Origin: CAZJBS01 sp964544475 | GTDB taxonomy: Bacteria > CLD3 > SB21 | Direction: 5' to 3' | NCBI GenBank assembly: GCA_964544475.1 | Contig: CAZJBS010000014.1 | Location: 1 to 64,000 of the forward strand | Length of the DNA stretch: 64,000 nucleotides | Notes under the pieces: model-generated | What the model saw: the letters and a program-made list of their open reading frames with translations, nothing else | Databases searched by the model: none | Told to the model about the DNA's origin: nothing | Shown: positions 16,401 through 23,741 of the stretch, one piece after another | How positions within the stretch are numbered: position 1 is the stretch's first letter | Layout of the letters: every line of letters starts with the position of its first letter | Position numbers and translations under genes: made by a program

Positions 16401-17093
16401 ATGAAATTTCTGTCTGCATATACGCTTATCATCCTCGTTTTCAACGGTGGTGGATTATTCGCCAAACCATTCGACGGGGACCATGAGCGTCCGGTCCTCA
16501 ATGAAGAAAGATTTCTTGCCGACGCTTTCGCCGATGCGATAATCCATTTTCCTGCCAGCATGACCAAGTCCATGTTGGAGTGTCGTTTTTCCGTTTTCCA
16601 GGGTTATTCCGTGGACTTGGACCGGGACGGAGAGAATGAGGTAGTCGTGGCCGGCGGCATCGTCGGCGAGCGGGTGGATGTCGTCATGGTCTATCAATGG
16701 GACGGCAAGGACTGGCTGGTCCGTGTTTTGAACAGGGCCAGGGGCGGGGGCATCGACGACGTTCAAATCATTGATATCAACAAGGATGGTTGTTCCGAGG
16801 TCTTTTCGGTCCTTCGCGACGACGGCCTTCGACGATACTGCCGGATTTTTTCAGTCACGGAGGACAGACAATGGTGCGAGTTATTCAGGTTTGATTCCAA
16901 AGGAGGATTCACCAACTCGTGCAATATTTCTCTCGTGCCTCCGTTTGGGGCGTTTGCGTATCGTGTGCGTGTGGATGAAGTGACATATCCGGACAGCGAC
17001 GAGGGTGATATCAAACAGCAGACCTATTTTTTTGCATACCATGAAGGCGAGTTTGTGATGGAAAAACGTGAAGACAAAGGGAGAAAATTATGA
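16401..17093 (+). CDS. Secreted protein with FG-GAP/VCBS-like repeats
   Basis: A 230-residue protein with a signal peptide (FLSAYTLIILVFNGGGLFA). Two calcium-loop-type motifs are seen: DLDRDGENEVVVAGG near residue 73-87 and DINKDGCSEVFSV near 127-139, each followed by a hydrophobic strand as in FG-GAP/VCBS beta-propeller blades. Only two to three blades fit, too few for a full propeller. Function unknown. It starts 10 bases after the E1-beta stop and overlaps the next small gene by 4 bases (ATGA). Confidence 0.7.
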   Translation: MKFLSAYTLIILVFNGGGLFAKPFDGDHERPVLNEERFLADAFADAIIHFPASMTKSMLECRFSVFQGYSVDLDRDGENEVVVAGGIVGERVDVVMVYQWDGKDWLVRVLNRARGGGIDDVQIIDINKDGCSEVFSVLRDDGLRRYCRIFSVTEDRQWCELFRFDSKGGFTNSCNISLVPPFGAFAYRVRVDEVTYPDSDEGDIKQQTYFFAYHEGEFVMEKREDKGRKL

Positions 17094-17290
17094 AAGCCGT
17101 GCTTTGGCTGGTAAAGTTGTATTGGTTGTGGATCATAGTGGGTGTGCTTATCTTGATTCCCAGTTTCCTGCCTCCCGGTATCAGTCTCACAGGCATCGTC
17201 ATTGGAGCCGCGATGCTGCTGTGGGGATTGGTGGCCCGCAAAGCCATGACCAGCGACAGCTTGAAGAACCGGATTGATCGAAATCTATAG
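17090..17290 (+). CDS. Small two-helix membrane protein
   Basis: A 66-residue protein with two hydrophobic segments (about 5-26 and 32-49) separated by SFLPPGIS, and a basic C-terminal tail. It starts at the ATGA overlap with the preceding stop, so it is translationally coupled to it. No family recognised. A 6-base-pair hairpin (17299-17304 with 17315-17320) lies just after its stop but lacks a U-run. Confidence 0.65.
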   Translation: MKAVLWLVKLYWLWIIVGVLILIPSFLPPGISLTGIVIGAAMLLWGLVARKAMTSDSLKNRIDRNL

Positions 17291-17367
17291 ACCGACGCTT
17301 CCGGCAGTGGGTGACCGGAACATAGACATATCTGCAACAAAACGGGGCTGAACCCAGGAGAACTACG

Positions 17368-18855
17368 ATGGCTGAGAAATTTCAAAATTTCATCAATGGA
17401 AAATGGCAGGACGCAAAAAGTGGCCAGACGTTTGAGAACAGGAATCCGGCGAATTGGGACGAAGTCATCGGGACCTTCCCGAAGTCCGGACCTGAAGATG
17501 TTGACGCGGCCGTAAACGCCGCGAAGGCGGCTTTTGACGGATGGCGGCTGACGCCGGCTCCCAAACGTGGCGATATCCTGAGAGCCGTCGGCGACTTGAT
17601 GGTGGCGCGCAAGGAGGAAATTGCCCGCGAGATGACCCGCGAAATGGGCAAGGTCCTTGCGGAAACGCGCGGGGACGTACAGGAAGGCATTGATACTGCG
17701 TATTATGCGTCCAGCGAAGGGCGCCGGCTCTTCAGCCATACCGCGCCATCCGAGTTGTCCAACAAGTTTGCGATGGCTATTCGCACGCCCATCGGCATTG
17801 CTGGTGTTGTGACGCCATGGAATTTTCCCATGGCCATTCCGACATGGAAAATTTTTCCGGCTTTGCTGTGCGGCAACTGCGTGGTGTTCAAGCCAGCTTC
17901 GGACACGCCCAAAACGGCAACGCTGCTCGTTCAGATACTCCATGAAGCCGGCATACCTTCCGGTGTTGTCAACCTGGTTCATGGCGGCGGCGGCAGTGTA
18001 GGCATGCGAATAGTTGAGCATCCGGACGTGGACCTGATCAGCTTTACCGGATCGTCTGGTGTCGGAAAGACGATCGCCTCCGCCTGTGGAAAGATGCTCA
18101 AACGGGTGTCTCTGGAACTCGGTGGAAAGAACGCGCAGATTGTGATGGATGACGCCAACCTGGAACTGGCATTGGATGGTGTTTTGTGGGGGGCTTTCGG
18201 GACCACCGGTCAGCGTTGCACCGCCACAAGCCGTTTGATCCTGCATGAGAAAATTCACGATACTTTTGTTGACATGCTTGTCCGGCGCACCGAGAAACTA
18301 CGTCTTGGCTTTGGCCTCGATGCCAACGTGGATGTGGGCCCGTGCGTGAATGAGGGCCAGTTGAACACGGACCACGAATACGTTCAGATTGGCAAGGCGG
18401 AAGGGGCTAAGTTGATGTGTGGCGGCGAGCGGGCCATGGAAGGCGATTTGAAGAAAGGCTGGTTCTACAAACCCACCATATTCACCGGAGTGAAGGCCGG
18501 GATGCGAATCGAGCAGGAGGAGATTTTCGGACCGGTGCTGTCCGTCATAAAGGTCAGGGATTTCGATGAATCCATCAAGGTTCTCAATGATACGGTGTAT
18601 GGTTTGTCATCATCGGTTTACACCCGGAACGTCAACGATGCATTCCGTGCCATTCGTGACATCAAGGCTGGCATTACGTATATTAATGCGCCCACGATTG
18701 GCGCCGAAGCTCACTTGCCTTTTGGCGGCGTGAAAGAAACCGGAAATGGTCATCGCGAAGGCGGCTGGGCAGTATATGATTTCTTCAGCGAACTGAAGAC
18801 GGTTTATTTTGATTATAGCGACAAACTGCAGAGAGCACAGATCGACAATTATTAA
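17368..18855 (+). CDS. Aldehyde dehydrogenase, probable 2-aminoadipate 6-semialdehyde dehydrogenase
   Basis: A complete 495-residue NAD(P)-dependent aldehyde dehydrogenase. The catalytic Cys284 lies in GQRCTATSR, the general-base Glu250 in LELGGKN, and the substrate-entry motif EEIFGPVLSV is intact near 383-392. The next gene encodes a lysine 6-aminotransferase-like protein, whose product, 2-aminoadipate semialdehyde (cyclised as piperideine-6-carboxylate), is the expected substrate. The assignment to lysine breakdown rests on this neighbour. An AGGAG site precedes the ATG at 17368. Confidence 0.9.
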   Translation: MAEKFQNFINGKWQDAKSGQTFENRNPANWDEVIGTFPKSGPEDVDAAVNAAKAAFDGWRLTPAPKRGDILRAVGDLMVARKEEIAREMTREMGKVLAETRGDVQEGIDTAYYASSEGRRLFSHTAPSELSNKFAMAIRTPIGIAGVVTPWNFPMAIPTWKIFPALLCGNCVVFKPASDTPKTATLLVQILHEAGIPSGVVNLVHGGGGSVGMRIVEHPDVDLISFTGSSGVGKTIASACGKMLKRVSLELGGKNAQIVMDDANLELALDGVLWGAFGTTGQRCTATSRLILHEKIHDTFVDMLVRRTEKLRLGFGLDANVDVGPCVNEGQLNTDHEYVQIGKAEGAKLMCGGERAMEGDLKKGWFYKPTIFTGVKAGMRIEQEEIFGPVLSVIKVRDFDESIKVLNDTVYGLSSSVYTRNVNDAFRAIRDIKAGITYINAPTIGAEAHLPFGGVKETGNGHREGGWAVYDFFSELKTVYFDYSDKLQRAQIDNY

Positions 18856-19018
18856 TGAATCAGGCCGATGAAGAATTCAAAATGTTCATACGGATGGTGG
18901 ATCGCCCAGCAGTCGGCGCTTTATACCATTCGAACGAGCCTGCTAAAGCCTGAATGGAGGATTTGAGACGCTGTTCTTCCACGTTGCATTACCACATTTG
19001 TAATTCAGGAGAACGGCC

Positions 19019-20359
19019 ATGTCCCACATCACTGCGCAGAATGTTCATGAAACCCTTCGCAAGCACATGCTTGTGGACGGATTTGATCTCGTTTTTGACA
19101 CGCAAAAAAGTCAGGGTTCACGTCTTGTCGACGCCAAGTCTGGTCGGACGTACCTTGACTTTTTTTCTTTCTTTGCGTCGTCGCCTGTCGGCGCCAATCA
19201 CCCCCGCATGCTCACCGGCGAATTTCGGGAAGGGTTGATTCAGGCGGCCACAAACAATCCTTCAAATTCGGACGTTTATACGACGATCATGGCCGACTTT
19301 GTGGACACGTACAGTCGCGTGGGCATACCCAAGTACTTGCCCCACCTTTTTCTGGTGTCTGGCGGCGCCCTGGCCGTTGAAAATGCACTGAAAACGGCGT
19401 TCGACTGGAAAGTGCGAAAAAGCCATCCAAAGGGATTCACATCGGAGGAAGCCGAAGAAAAGTACGTCAACGGAATGAAGATTATCTACTTCCAGGAGGC
19501 TTTCCATGGCCGTTCCGGGTACACGATGACGATGACCAACACCTTTTACCGGCACAAGATCCAGTATTTCCCAAAATTCAACTGGATCAAAGCCCCCAAT
19601 CCAAAGATCAATTTCCCTTTGGATGCTGCTTCAACGGCTGATGTCAAGGCTCGGGAGTCGGCAAGCTTGGACTTCATTCGTAACCAGATCAGACAATTTG
19701 AAAGTGAGATTGCGGCGCTGATTATTGAGCCGGTGCAGGCCGAGGGTGGCGACAACCACTTTCGTCCGGAATTTCATCAAGCTCTGCGCCAGTTGTGCCA
19801 TGAGCACGACATCCTGCTTATTCATGACGAAGTGCAGACAGGTGTCGGACTGACGGGCTCATTTTGGGCTCATCAGCGGATTGGCGTTCAACCGGACATC
19901 ATGGCTTTTGGGAAGAAGATGCAGGTCTGTGGCATTCTGGCCGGACCGCGTATTGATGAAGTAAAAGACCACGTATTTCAAAAGGCCGGTCGCATCAACT
20001 CGACGTGGGGCGGCAATCTGGCCGACATGTATCGTTCAACCTGGTATCTGAGAATTATCGAAGAAGAAGAACTCGTGGCCAATGCCCATGTACAGGGGGA
20101 GTATCTGCAATCACAACTGCGCGCTATGCAGAGCGAAAGTGACCTTATTAGCGGTACAAGGGGAATGGGTCTCATGTGCGCGTTTGATCTGCCGACGTAT
20201 GAAATGCGAGACCGCATGATCGAAAAAGCCAAAGATCACGGCCTTTTGATTTTAAAATGCGGGGAAAGAGCCATACGCCTGCGGCCGGCATTGAACGTTA
20301 CGAGGGCCGAAATCGATGAGGCGGTTGACCTAATGAGAAAATCGCTCATGAATATATAA
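19019..20359 (+). CDS. lat: L-lysine 6-aminotransferase
   Basis: A 446-residue class III PLP aminotransferase that closely follows the Lat family: KHMLVDGFDLVFD near the N-terminus, LDFFSFFASSPVG near 43-55 and HDEVQTGVG with the PLP-ring Asp. The Schiff-base lysine is Lys300 in FGKKMQ, the same number as in the Mycobacterium tuberculosis enzyme. It transfers the epsilon-amino group of L-lysine to 2-oxoglutarate. The aldehyde dehydrogenase gene upstream completes conversion to 2-aminoadipate. The 163-base gap between them holds no clear terminator. AGGAG lies 7 bases before the ATG. Confidence 0.92.
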   Translation: MSHITAQNVHETLRKHMLVDGFDLVFDTQKSQGSRLVDAKSGRTYLDFFSFFASSPVGANHPRMLTGEFREGLIQAATNNPSNSDVYTTIMADFVDTYSRVGIPKYLPHLFLVSGGALAVENALKTAFDWKVRKSHPKGFTSEEAEEKYVNGMKIIYFQEAFHGRSGYTMTMTNTFYRHKIQYFPKFNWIKAPNPKINFPLDAASTADVKARESASLDFIRNQIRQFESEIAALIIEPVQAEGGDNHFRPEFHQALRQLCHEHDILLIHDEVQTGVGLTGSFWAHQRIGVQPDIMAFGKKMQVCGILAGPRIDEVKDHVFQKAGRINSTWGGNLADMYRSTWYLRIIEEEELVANAHVQGEYLQSQLRAMQSESDLISGTRGMGLMCAFDLPTYEMRDRMIEKAKDHGLLILKCGERAIRLRPALNVTRAEIDEAVDLMRKSLMNI

Positions 20360-20392
20360 CGTCTCAACCGCCTCTGTATGACAAATCAAACG

Positions 20393-20422
20393 AAAAACGG
20401 CCTCGGAAGAAGCCGTTTTTTT
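20393..20422. terminator. Bidirectional rho-independent terminator
   Basis: Nine-base-pair stem AAAAACGGC (20393-20401) with GCCGTTTTT (20412-20420), 10-base loop, T-run on both strands. It sits between the lat gene (plus) and tRNA-Pro (minus), so it can end both transcripts. Confidence 0.85.
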
Positions 20423-20430
20423 GTGGGTTG

Positions 20431-20505
20431 TCGGGGTGAGAGGATTTGAACCTCCGACATCCTGCTCCCAAAGCAGGCGCGCTAACCGGGCTGCGCTACA
20501 CCCCG
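20431..20505 (-). tRNA. tRNA-Pro (TGG)
   Basis: A 75-base tRNA on the minus strand. The acceptor CGGGGTG pairs with CACCCCG, the anticodon stem-loop is CCTGC-TTTGGGA-GCAGG (anticodon TGG), the T-loop is TTCAAAT and the discriminator is A. The whole molecule matches the usual bacterial tRNA-Pro pattern. CCA is not encoded. Confidence 0.96.
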
Positions 20506-20561
20506 TATTCTGTGCAAACGACACCCCGGCACGCAGAGACGCCACGCCGAAGTGCGGGCGC

Positions 20562-20590
20562 AATGTAGACAGTCAACGCGTATTTGTCAA
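20562..20590 (-). promoter_or_regulatory. Promoter of tRNA-Pro
   Basis: On the minus strand TTGACA (20585-20590) and TACATT (20562-20567) with a 17-base spacer, about 56 bases before the tRNA 5' end. Confidence 0.75.
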
Positions 20591-20721
20591 GGACAATGGT
20601 GCCCAGCGGCCAGTGATTGTCGGACAGTCTGAGTAAGGCGTCGGGTCTTGTTTGACATCGCAGTCAACATCCCGATTCCCGTCGGGGTTCGACCCGAAAT
20701 AGCGCCAGGTCATGCAAACTC

Positions 20722-20749
20722 TTGCTTGTCAGGCCGTTTTTAGTAAATT
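20722..20749 (+). promoter_or_regulatory. Possible promoter of the yajQ gene
   Basis: TTGCTT (20722-20727), 16-base spacer, TAAATT (20744-20749), 21 bases before the ATG at 20771. The rest of the 20506-20770 gap is a tRNA-Pro leader on the other strand with nothing else recognised. Confidence 0.5.
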
Positions 20750-20770
20750 GCGTCTACTCCGGAGGTTATC

Positions 20771-21262
20771 ATGGCGGATATGCATTCGTTTGACATCGTT
20801 TCAGAAATCAACATGCAGGAAGTAACCAATGCGGTGCAACAGTCCACAAAAGAGATACAGACACGGTACGATTTTAAGGGAACGAAGAGTTCGGTTGAAC
20901 TGACCAAGAATGAGATACTCATCCTGGCCGACGATGAATTCCGCCGGAAAGCCATCGTTGATATCCTCCAGGGCAAATTGATCAAAAGAGGGATTTCCCC
21001 CAAAGCCTGCAAATTTGGGAATCCTGAGGATGCCGCGGGCGGCATGGTACGACAGACGGTTGGTTTGCAGAAGGGCATTGAACAAGACAAAGCAAAGAAA
21101 GTCGTCGCTCTGATCAAAGATACGAAACTCAGAGTCCAGGCGGCCATCCAGGGCGACCAGGTGCGTGTGTCCGGCAAGAATATTGATGACTTGCAGGCCA
21201 TTATGAAAATGCTCAAAGAAAAGGAGCTGGATTTTGCCATGCAATTTGTGAATTTCAGGTGA
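20771..21262 (+). CDS. yajQ: YajQ-family nucleotide-binding protein
   Basis: A 163-residue protein matching YajQ/UPF0234: HSFDIVSEIN near the start, IQTRYDFKGTKSSVEL near 34-49, and a C-terminal LDFAMQFVNFR. The family has two RNP-like domains; some members bind cyclic di-GMP or other nucleotides. A GGAGG site lies 6 bases before the ATG. The epimerase gene starts within a few bases of its stop, suggesting co-transcription. Confidence 0.94.
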   Translation: MADMHSFDIVSEINMQEVTNAVQQSTKEIQTRYDFKGTKSSVELTKNEILILADDEFRRKAIVDILQGKLIKRGISPKACKFGNPEDAAGGMVRQTVGLQKGIEQDKAKKVVALIKDTKLRVQAAIQGDQVRVSGKNIDDLQAIMKMLKEKELDFAMQFVNFR

Positions 21263-21276
21263 CAGGGGAGGTGTCG

Positions 21277-22206
21277 TTGAATATTCTGGTTACCGGAGGC
21301 GCCGGCTTCATTGGTTCTAATGTGGTTGATGAATTCATCCGGCTGGGCCACCGCGTGGTCGTCGTGGATAATCTATCCACGGGCCGCCGGGCGTTGGTTA
21401 ACCCTGACGCGGCATTTGTCGAGATGGACATTCGCGACGCCCAAATCGGGTCGGTCTTGAAGGATCATGCCATCGAAGTCATTTGCCATCACGCGGCCCA
21501 AATCGATGTGCGAAAATCCGTAAGCGATCCCATGTATGACGCCCAGGTGAATATCATGGGCATGCTGAACCTGCTGGAACAGGCCCGACGTGGTGATGTG
21601 AAAAAGATTCTGTTTGCCTCCACAGGCGGCGCAATTTATGGAGACCAGGAGTATTTTCCCGCAGACGAAGAGCACCCTTTGCGACCATGTTCTCCGTACG
21701 GCATCGCCAAATTGTCCTGCGAAAAATACCTGCATTATTATCGGCTGACGTACGGCCTGGACTATGTGGCGCTTCGATACGGCAACGTATATGGACCTCG
21801 GCAGAATCCGCACGGCGAAGCGGGCGTGGTCGCCATTTTCGCAAAAAAACTGCTGGCCCGAGAACAACCGGTGATCCATGGTCCCGGAGGCCAAACGCGC
21901 GATTATGTTTTTGTCCAGGATGTCGTCGCCGCCAATGTGGCCGCTTTGACCCATCCAGTGTCCGATCAATTCAATATCGGTACCGGCCGGGAAACGACCG
22001 TGAATGAGCTCTTTCACCGACTAAACAAACTTTGTGGCAATCATGCTCGCGAAGTGCACGGCGATGCAAAAGCTGGTGAGCAGCAACGCAGCGTTCTCAA
22101 CTGTTCAAGGGCCAAAGCAGCCCTGGGATGGGAGCCTCAATTCGATCTCGCAGAGGGTCTTCGCAGAACGGTGGCCTATTTCAACAAAACGGGTAGCTTG
22201 TCATGA
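21277..22206 (+). CDS. UDP-glucose 4-epimerase family NAD-dependent epimerase
   Basis: A 309-residue extended SDR. It opens with the Rossmann motif TGGAGFIG, has the catalytic STGG segment and the YGIAK active-site pair (Tyr/Lys), then LRYGNVYGPRQ and a sugar-nucleotide-binding C-terminal half with QTRDYVFVQD. It interconverts UDP-sugars for envelope glycans, possibly feeding the glycosyltransferases at 42.7-50.8 kb. TTG at 21277 is the best start because GGGGAGG lies just before it; GTG at 21259 is in frame but would place the ribosome site inside the gene. Substrate (glucose/galactose or N-acetyl forms) is not resolved. Confidence 0.88.
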   Translation: MNILVTGGAGFIGSNVVDEFIRLGHRVVVVDNLSTGRRALVNPDAAFVEMDIRDAQIGSVLKDHAIEVICHHAAQIDVRKSVSDPMYDAQVNIMGMLNLLEQARRGDVKKILFASTGGAIYGDQEYFPADEEHPLRPCSPYGIAKLSCEKYLHYYRLTYGLDYVALRYGNVYGPRQNPHGEAGVVAIFAKKLLAREQPVIHGPGGQTRDYVFVQDVVAANVAALTHPVSDQFNIGTGRETTVNELFHRLNKLCGNHAREVHGDAKAGEQQRSVLNCSRAKAALGWEPQFDLAEGLRRTVAYFNKTGSLS

Positions 22207-23084
22207 TTTACAGTATGACCGGTTTCGGGAAAGCCGAACGCGTGTCCGGCGGCACGACCATCGCCGTAGAAATCCGCTCCCTCAATAATCGCTTCTTGGA
22301 CCTGACGTTTCGGGCTCCGCGCATTTTTCTTCAGAAGGAAAATGCCGTCAAGGACGCCTTGAAAAAGCGCATTGAGCGCGGAAAGATTACGCTCAATATT
22401 GTGGTGCAGTCCGGCGATTACACCCTGGCCAATTATCGAATCGACCCCGAAGTCGTCCAACAATATACCGCCATGTTGCGCGATGCGGCCGAGAAGGCCG
22501 GTATCAACGAACCGATACGCCTCGACCATTTGCTTCACTTTGAGGACATCTTCACGAGTCTGAACGGGGCGGAAGAGCACGAAACACTGTGGAGTGAGAT
22601 TACCGCTGTCATTGACGCCGCCGTCGATGAATTGAATGCGATGAGAAAATTGGAGGGTCAGGCGTTGGCCAATGACCTTCTGGAGCGGTTGTCCAATATC
22701 GATAAGCACATTGATACCATTGAAAACCTGTCGTCGTCCGCCGTACAGGAGGAATTCGAAAAGCTGACCGAACGGATTACAAAACTGCTGGCGCGCACGG
22801 ACATCGAACCGCAGCGTCTTGAGGCGGAACTGGCGATATTGGCGGACAAAGTGGACATTACAGAGGAGATTGTCAGGTTCCGAAGCCACAACGCTATGTT
22901 TCGTGACCTGACCGGGGGGCCTTCCACGCAAATTGGACGTAAATTGAATTTTCTGACGCAGGAAATGGGTCGCGAGGCAAATACCATGGGATCCAAGTCC
23001 AGCCAGCCTTCTGTTATTCACACGGTGGTGGCCATCAAAGAAGAACTGGAAAAACTCCGCGAACAGATTCAAAATGTCGAATAA
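22203..23084 (+). CDS. YicC-family endoribonuclease
   Basis: A 293-residue YicC protein. It starts with the invariant MIYSMTGFGKAE and has EIRSLNNRFLDLTFRAP near 25-41 and the C-terminal QEMGREANTMGSKS motif near 259-272. YicC proteins are stress-related endoribonucleases. It overlaps the epimerase stop by 4 bases (ATGA). Confidence 0.95.
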   Translation: MIYSMTGFGKAERVSGGTTIAVEIRSLNNRFLDLTFRAPRIFLQKENAVKDALKKRIERGKITLNIVVQSGDYTLANYRIDPEVVQQYTAMLRDAAEKAGINEPIRLDHLLHFEDIFTSLNGAEEHETLWSEITAVIDAAVDELNAMRKLEGQALANDLLERLSNIDKHIDTIENLSSSAVQEEFEKLTERITKLLARTDIEPQRLEAELAILADKVDITEEIVRFRSHNAMFRDLTGGPSTQIGRKLNFLTQEMGREANTMGSKSSQPSVIHTVVAIKEELEKLREQIQNVE

Positions 23085-23108
23085 GTCTGACGCGAAAGGC
23101 CGCCTGTG

Positions 23109-23741
23109 ATGGAGTATGTGGGCGAATATCTTGAGTTCATCAAGGGCCTCGACACGGGGACGATCTATCTGGTCATTTTTCTGGCCGGCTTCTTCGAAAA
23201 TTGTATTCCACCGATACCCGGAGATGTCGTGACCGTTTTTTCCGCATCCATGGTGGGAATGGGACGGCTGGAATTTGTACCGGTGTTTCTGATTGCGACG
23301 GCCGGAAATCTCGCCGGTTTCATGACCATGTATCATGTGGGCCTCTATTTTGGAAGAGACTTTTTCATGCGGAAGCGATTTCGTTTTTTTCCGCCGGAAA
23401 AAATAGAAAAAGCGGAGGCGTGGTTTGAAAAGTACGGGTATGCCTTGATTCTGGTGAATCGTTTTCTAAGTGGTTTGAGATCCGTCATTTCGATCTTTGC
23501 CGGAATGGCACGCTTAAAGCGGCGAAAGATCATTCCGCTTGCGCTCCTCAGCGCCTGTTTGTGGGATGGTGTGTTGATTTATGGAGGGTACATGCTTGGC
23601 GACAATTGGCCGCGTTTTCTTGAGATTGTGGAGCAGTACAATTGGGTCGTGCTCCTGATCACGGTGACGGTGTTGACAGCTGTGATTGTCTGGAAGGTGA
23701 CACGACGCCTGACACGAAATGGTGCGGGTCATGATGGATGA
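23109..23741 (+). CDS. DedA-family membrane protein
   Basis: A 210-residue DedA/VTT-domain protein, thought to flip polyprenyl phosphate or phospholipids. It has the re-entrant-loop signature FFENCIPPIPGD near 27-38 (E/PxPG motif), the second signature RFLSGLRSVISIFAGMA near 117-133, and about five membrane segments. ATG at 23109 is used; GTG at 23106 is adjacent. The start lies 22 bases after yicC. Confidence 0.93.
   Translation: MEYVGEYLEFIKGLDTGTIYLVIFLAGFFENCIPPIPGDVVTVFSASMVGMGRLEFVPVFLIATAGNLAGFMTMYHVGLYFGRDFFMRKRFRFFPPEKIEKAEAWFEKYGYALILVNRFLSGLRSVISIFAGMARLKRRKIIPLALLSACLWDGVLIYGGYMLGDNWPRFLEIVEQYNWVVLLITVTVLTAVIVWKVTRRLTRNGAGHDG

Noticed and set aside
17299..17320. Hairpin after the small membrane protein gene
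   Set aside because: Only 6 base pairs with a 10-base loop and no U-run; not a convincing terminator.
17011..18258. Minus-strand open frame (415 codons) opposite the aldehyde dehydrogenase
   Set aside because: Antisense shadow of a clearly conserved gene.
18855..18953. 32-codon frame starting at the TAATG overlap with the aldehyde dehydrogenase stop
   Set aside because: No ribosome site beyond the overlap and no recognisable feature; too short to support, though the coupling-type start is noted.
22176..23336. Minus-strand open frame (386 codons) opposite yicC and dedA
   Set aside because: Antisense shadow; both plus-strand genes have strong family motifs.
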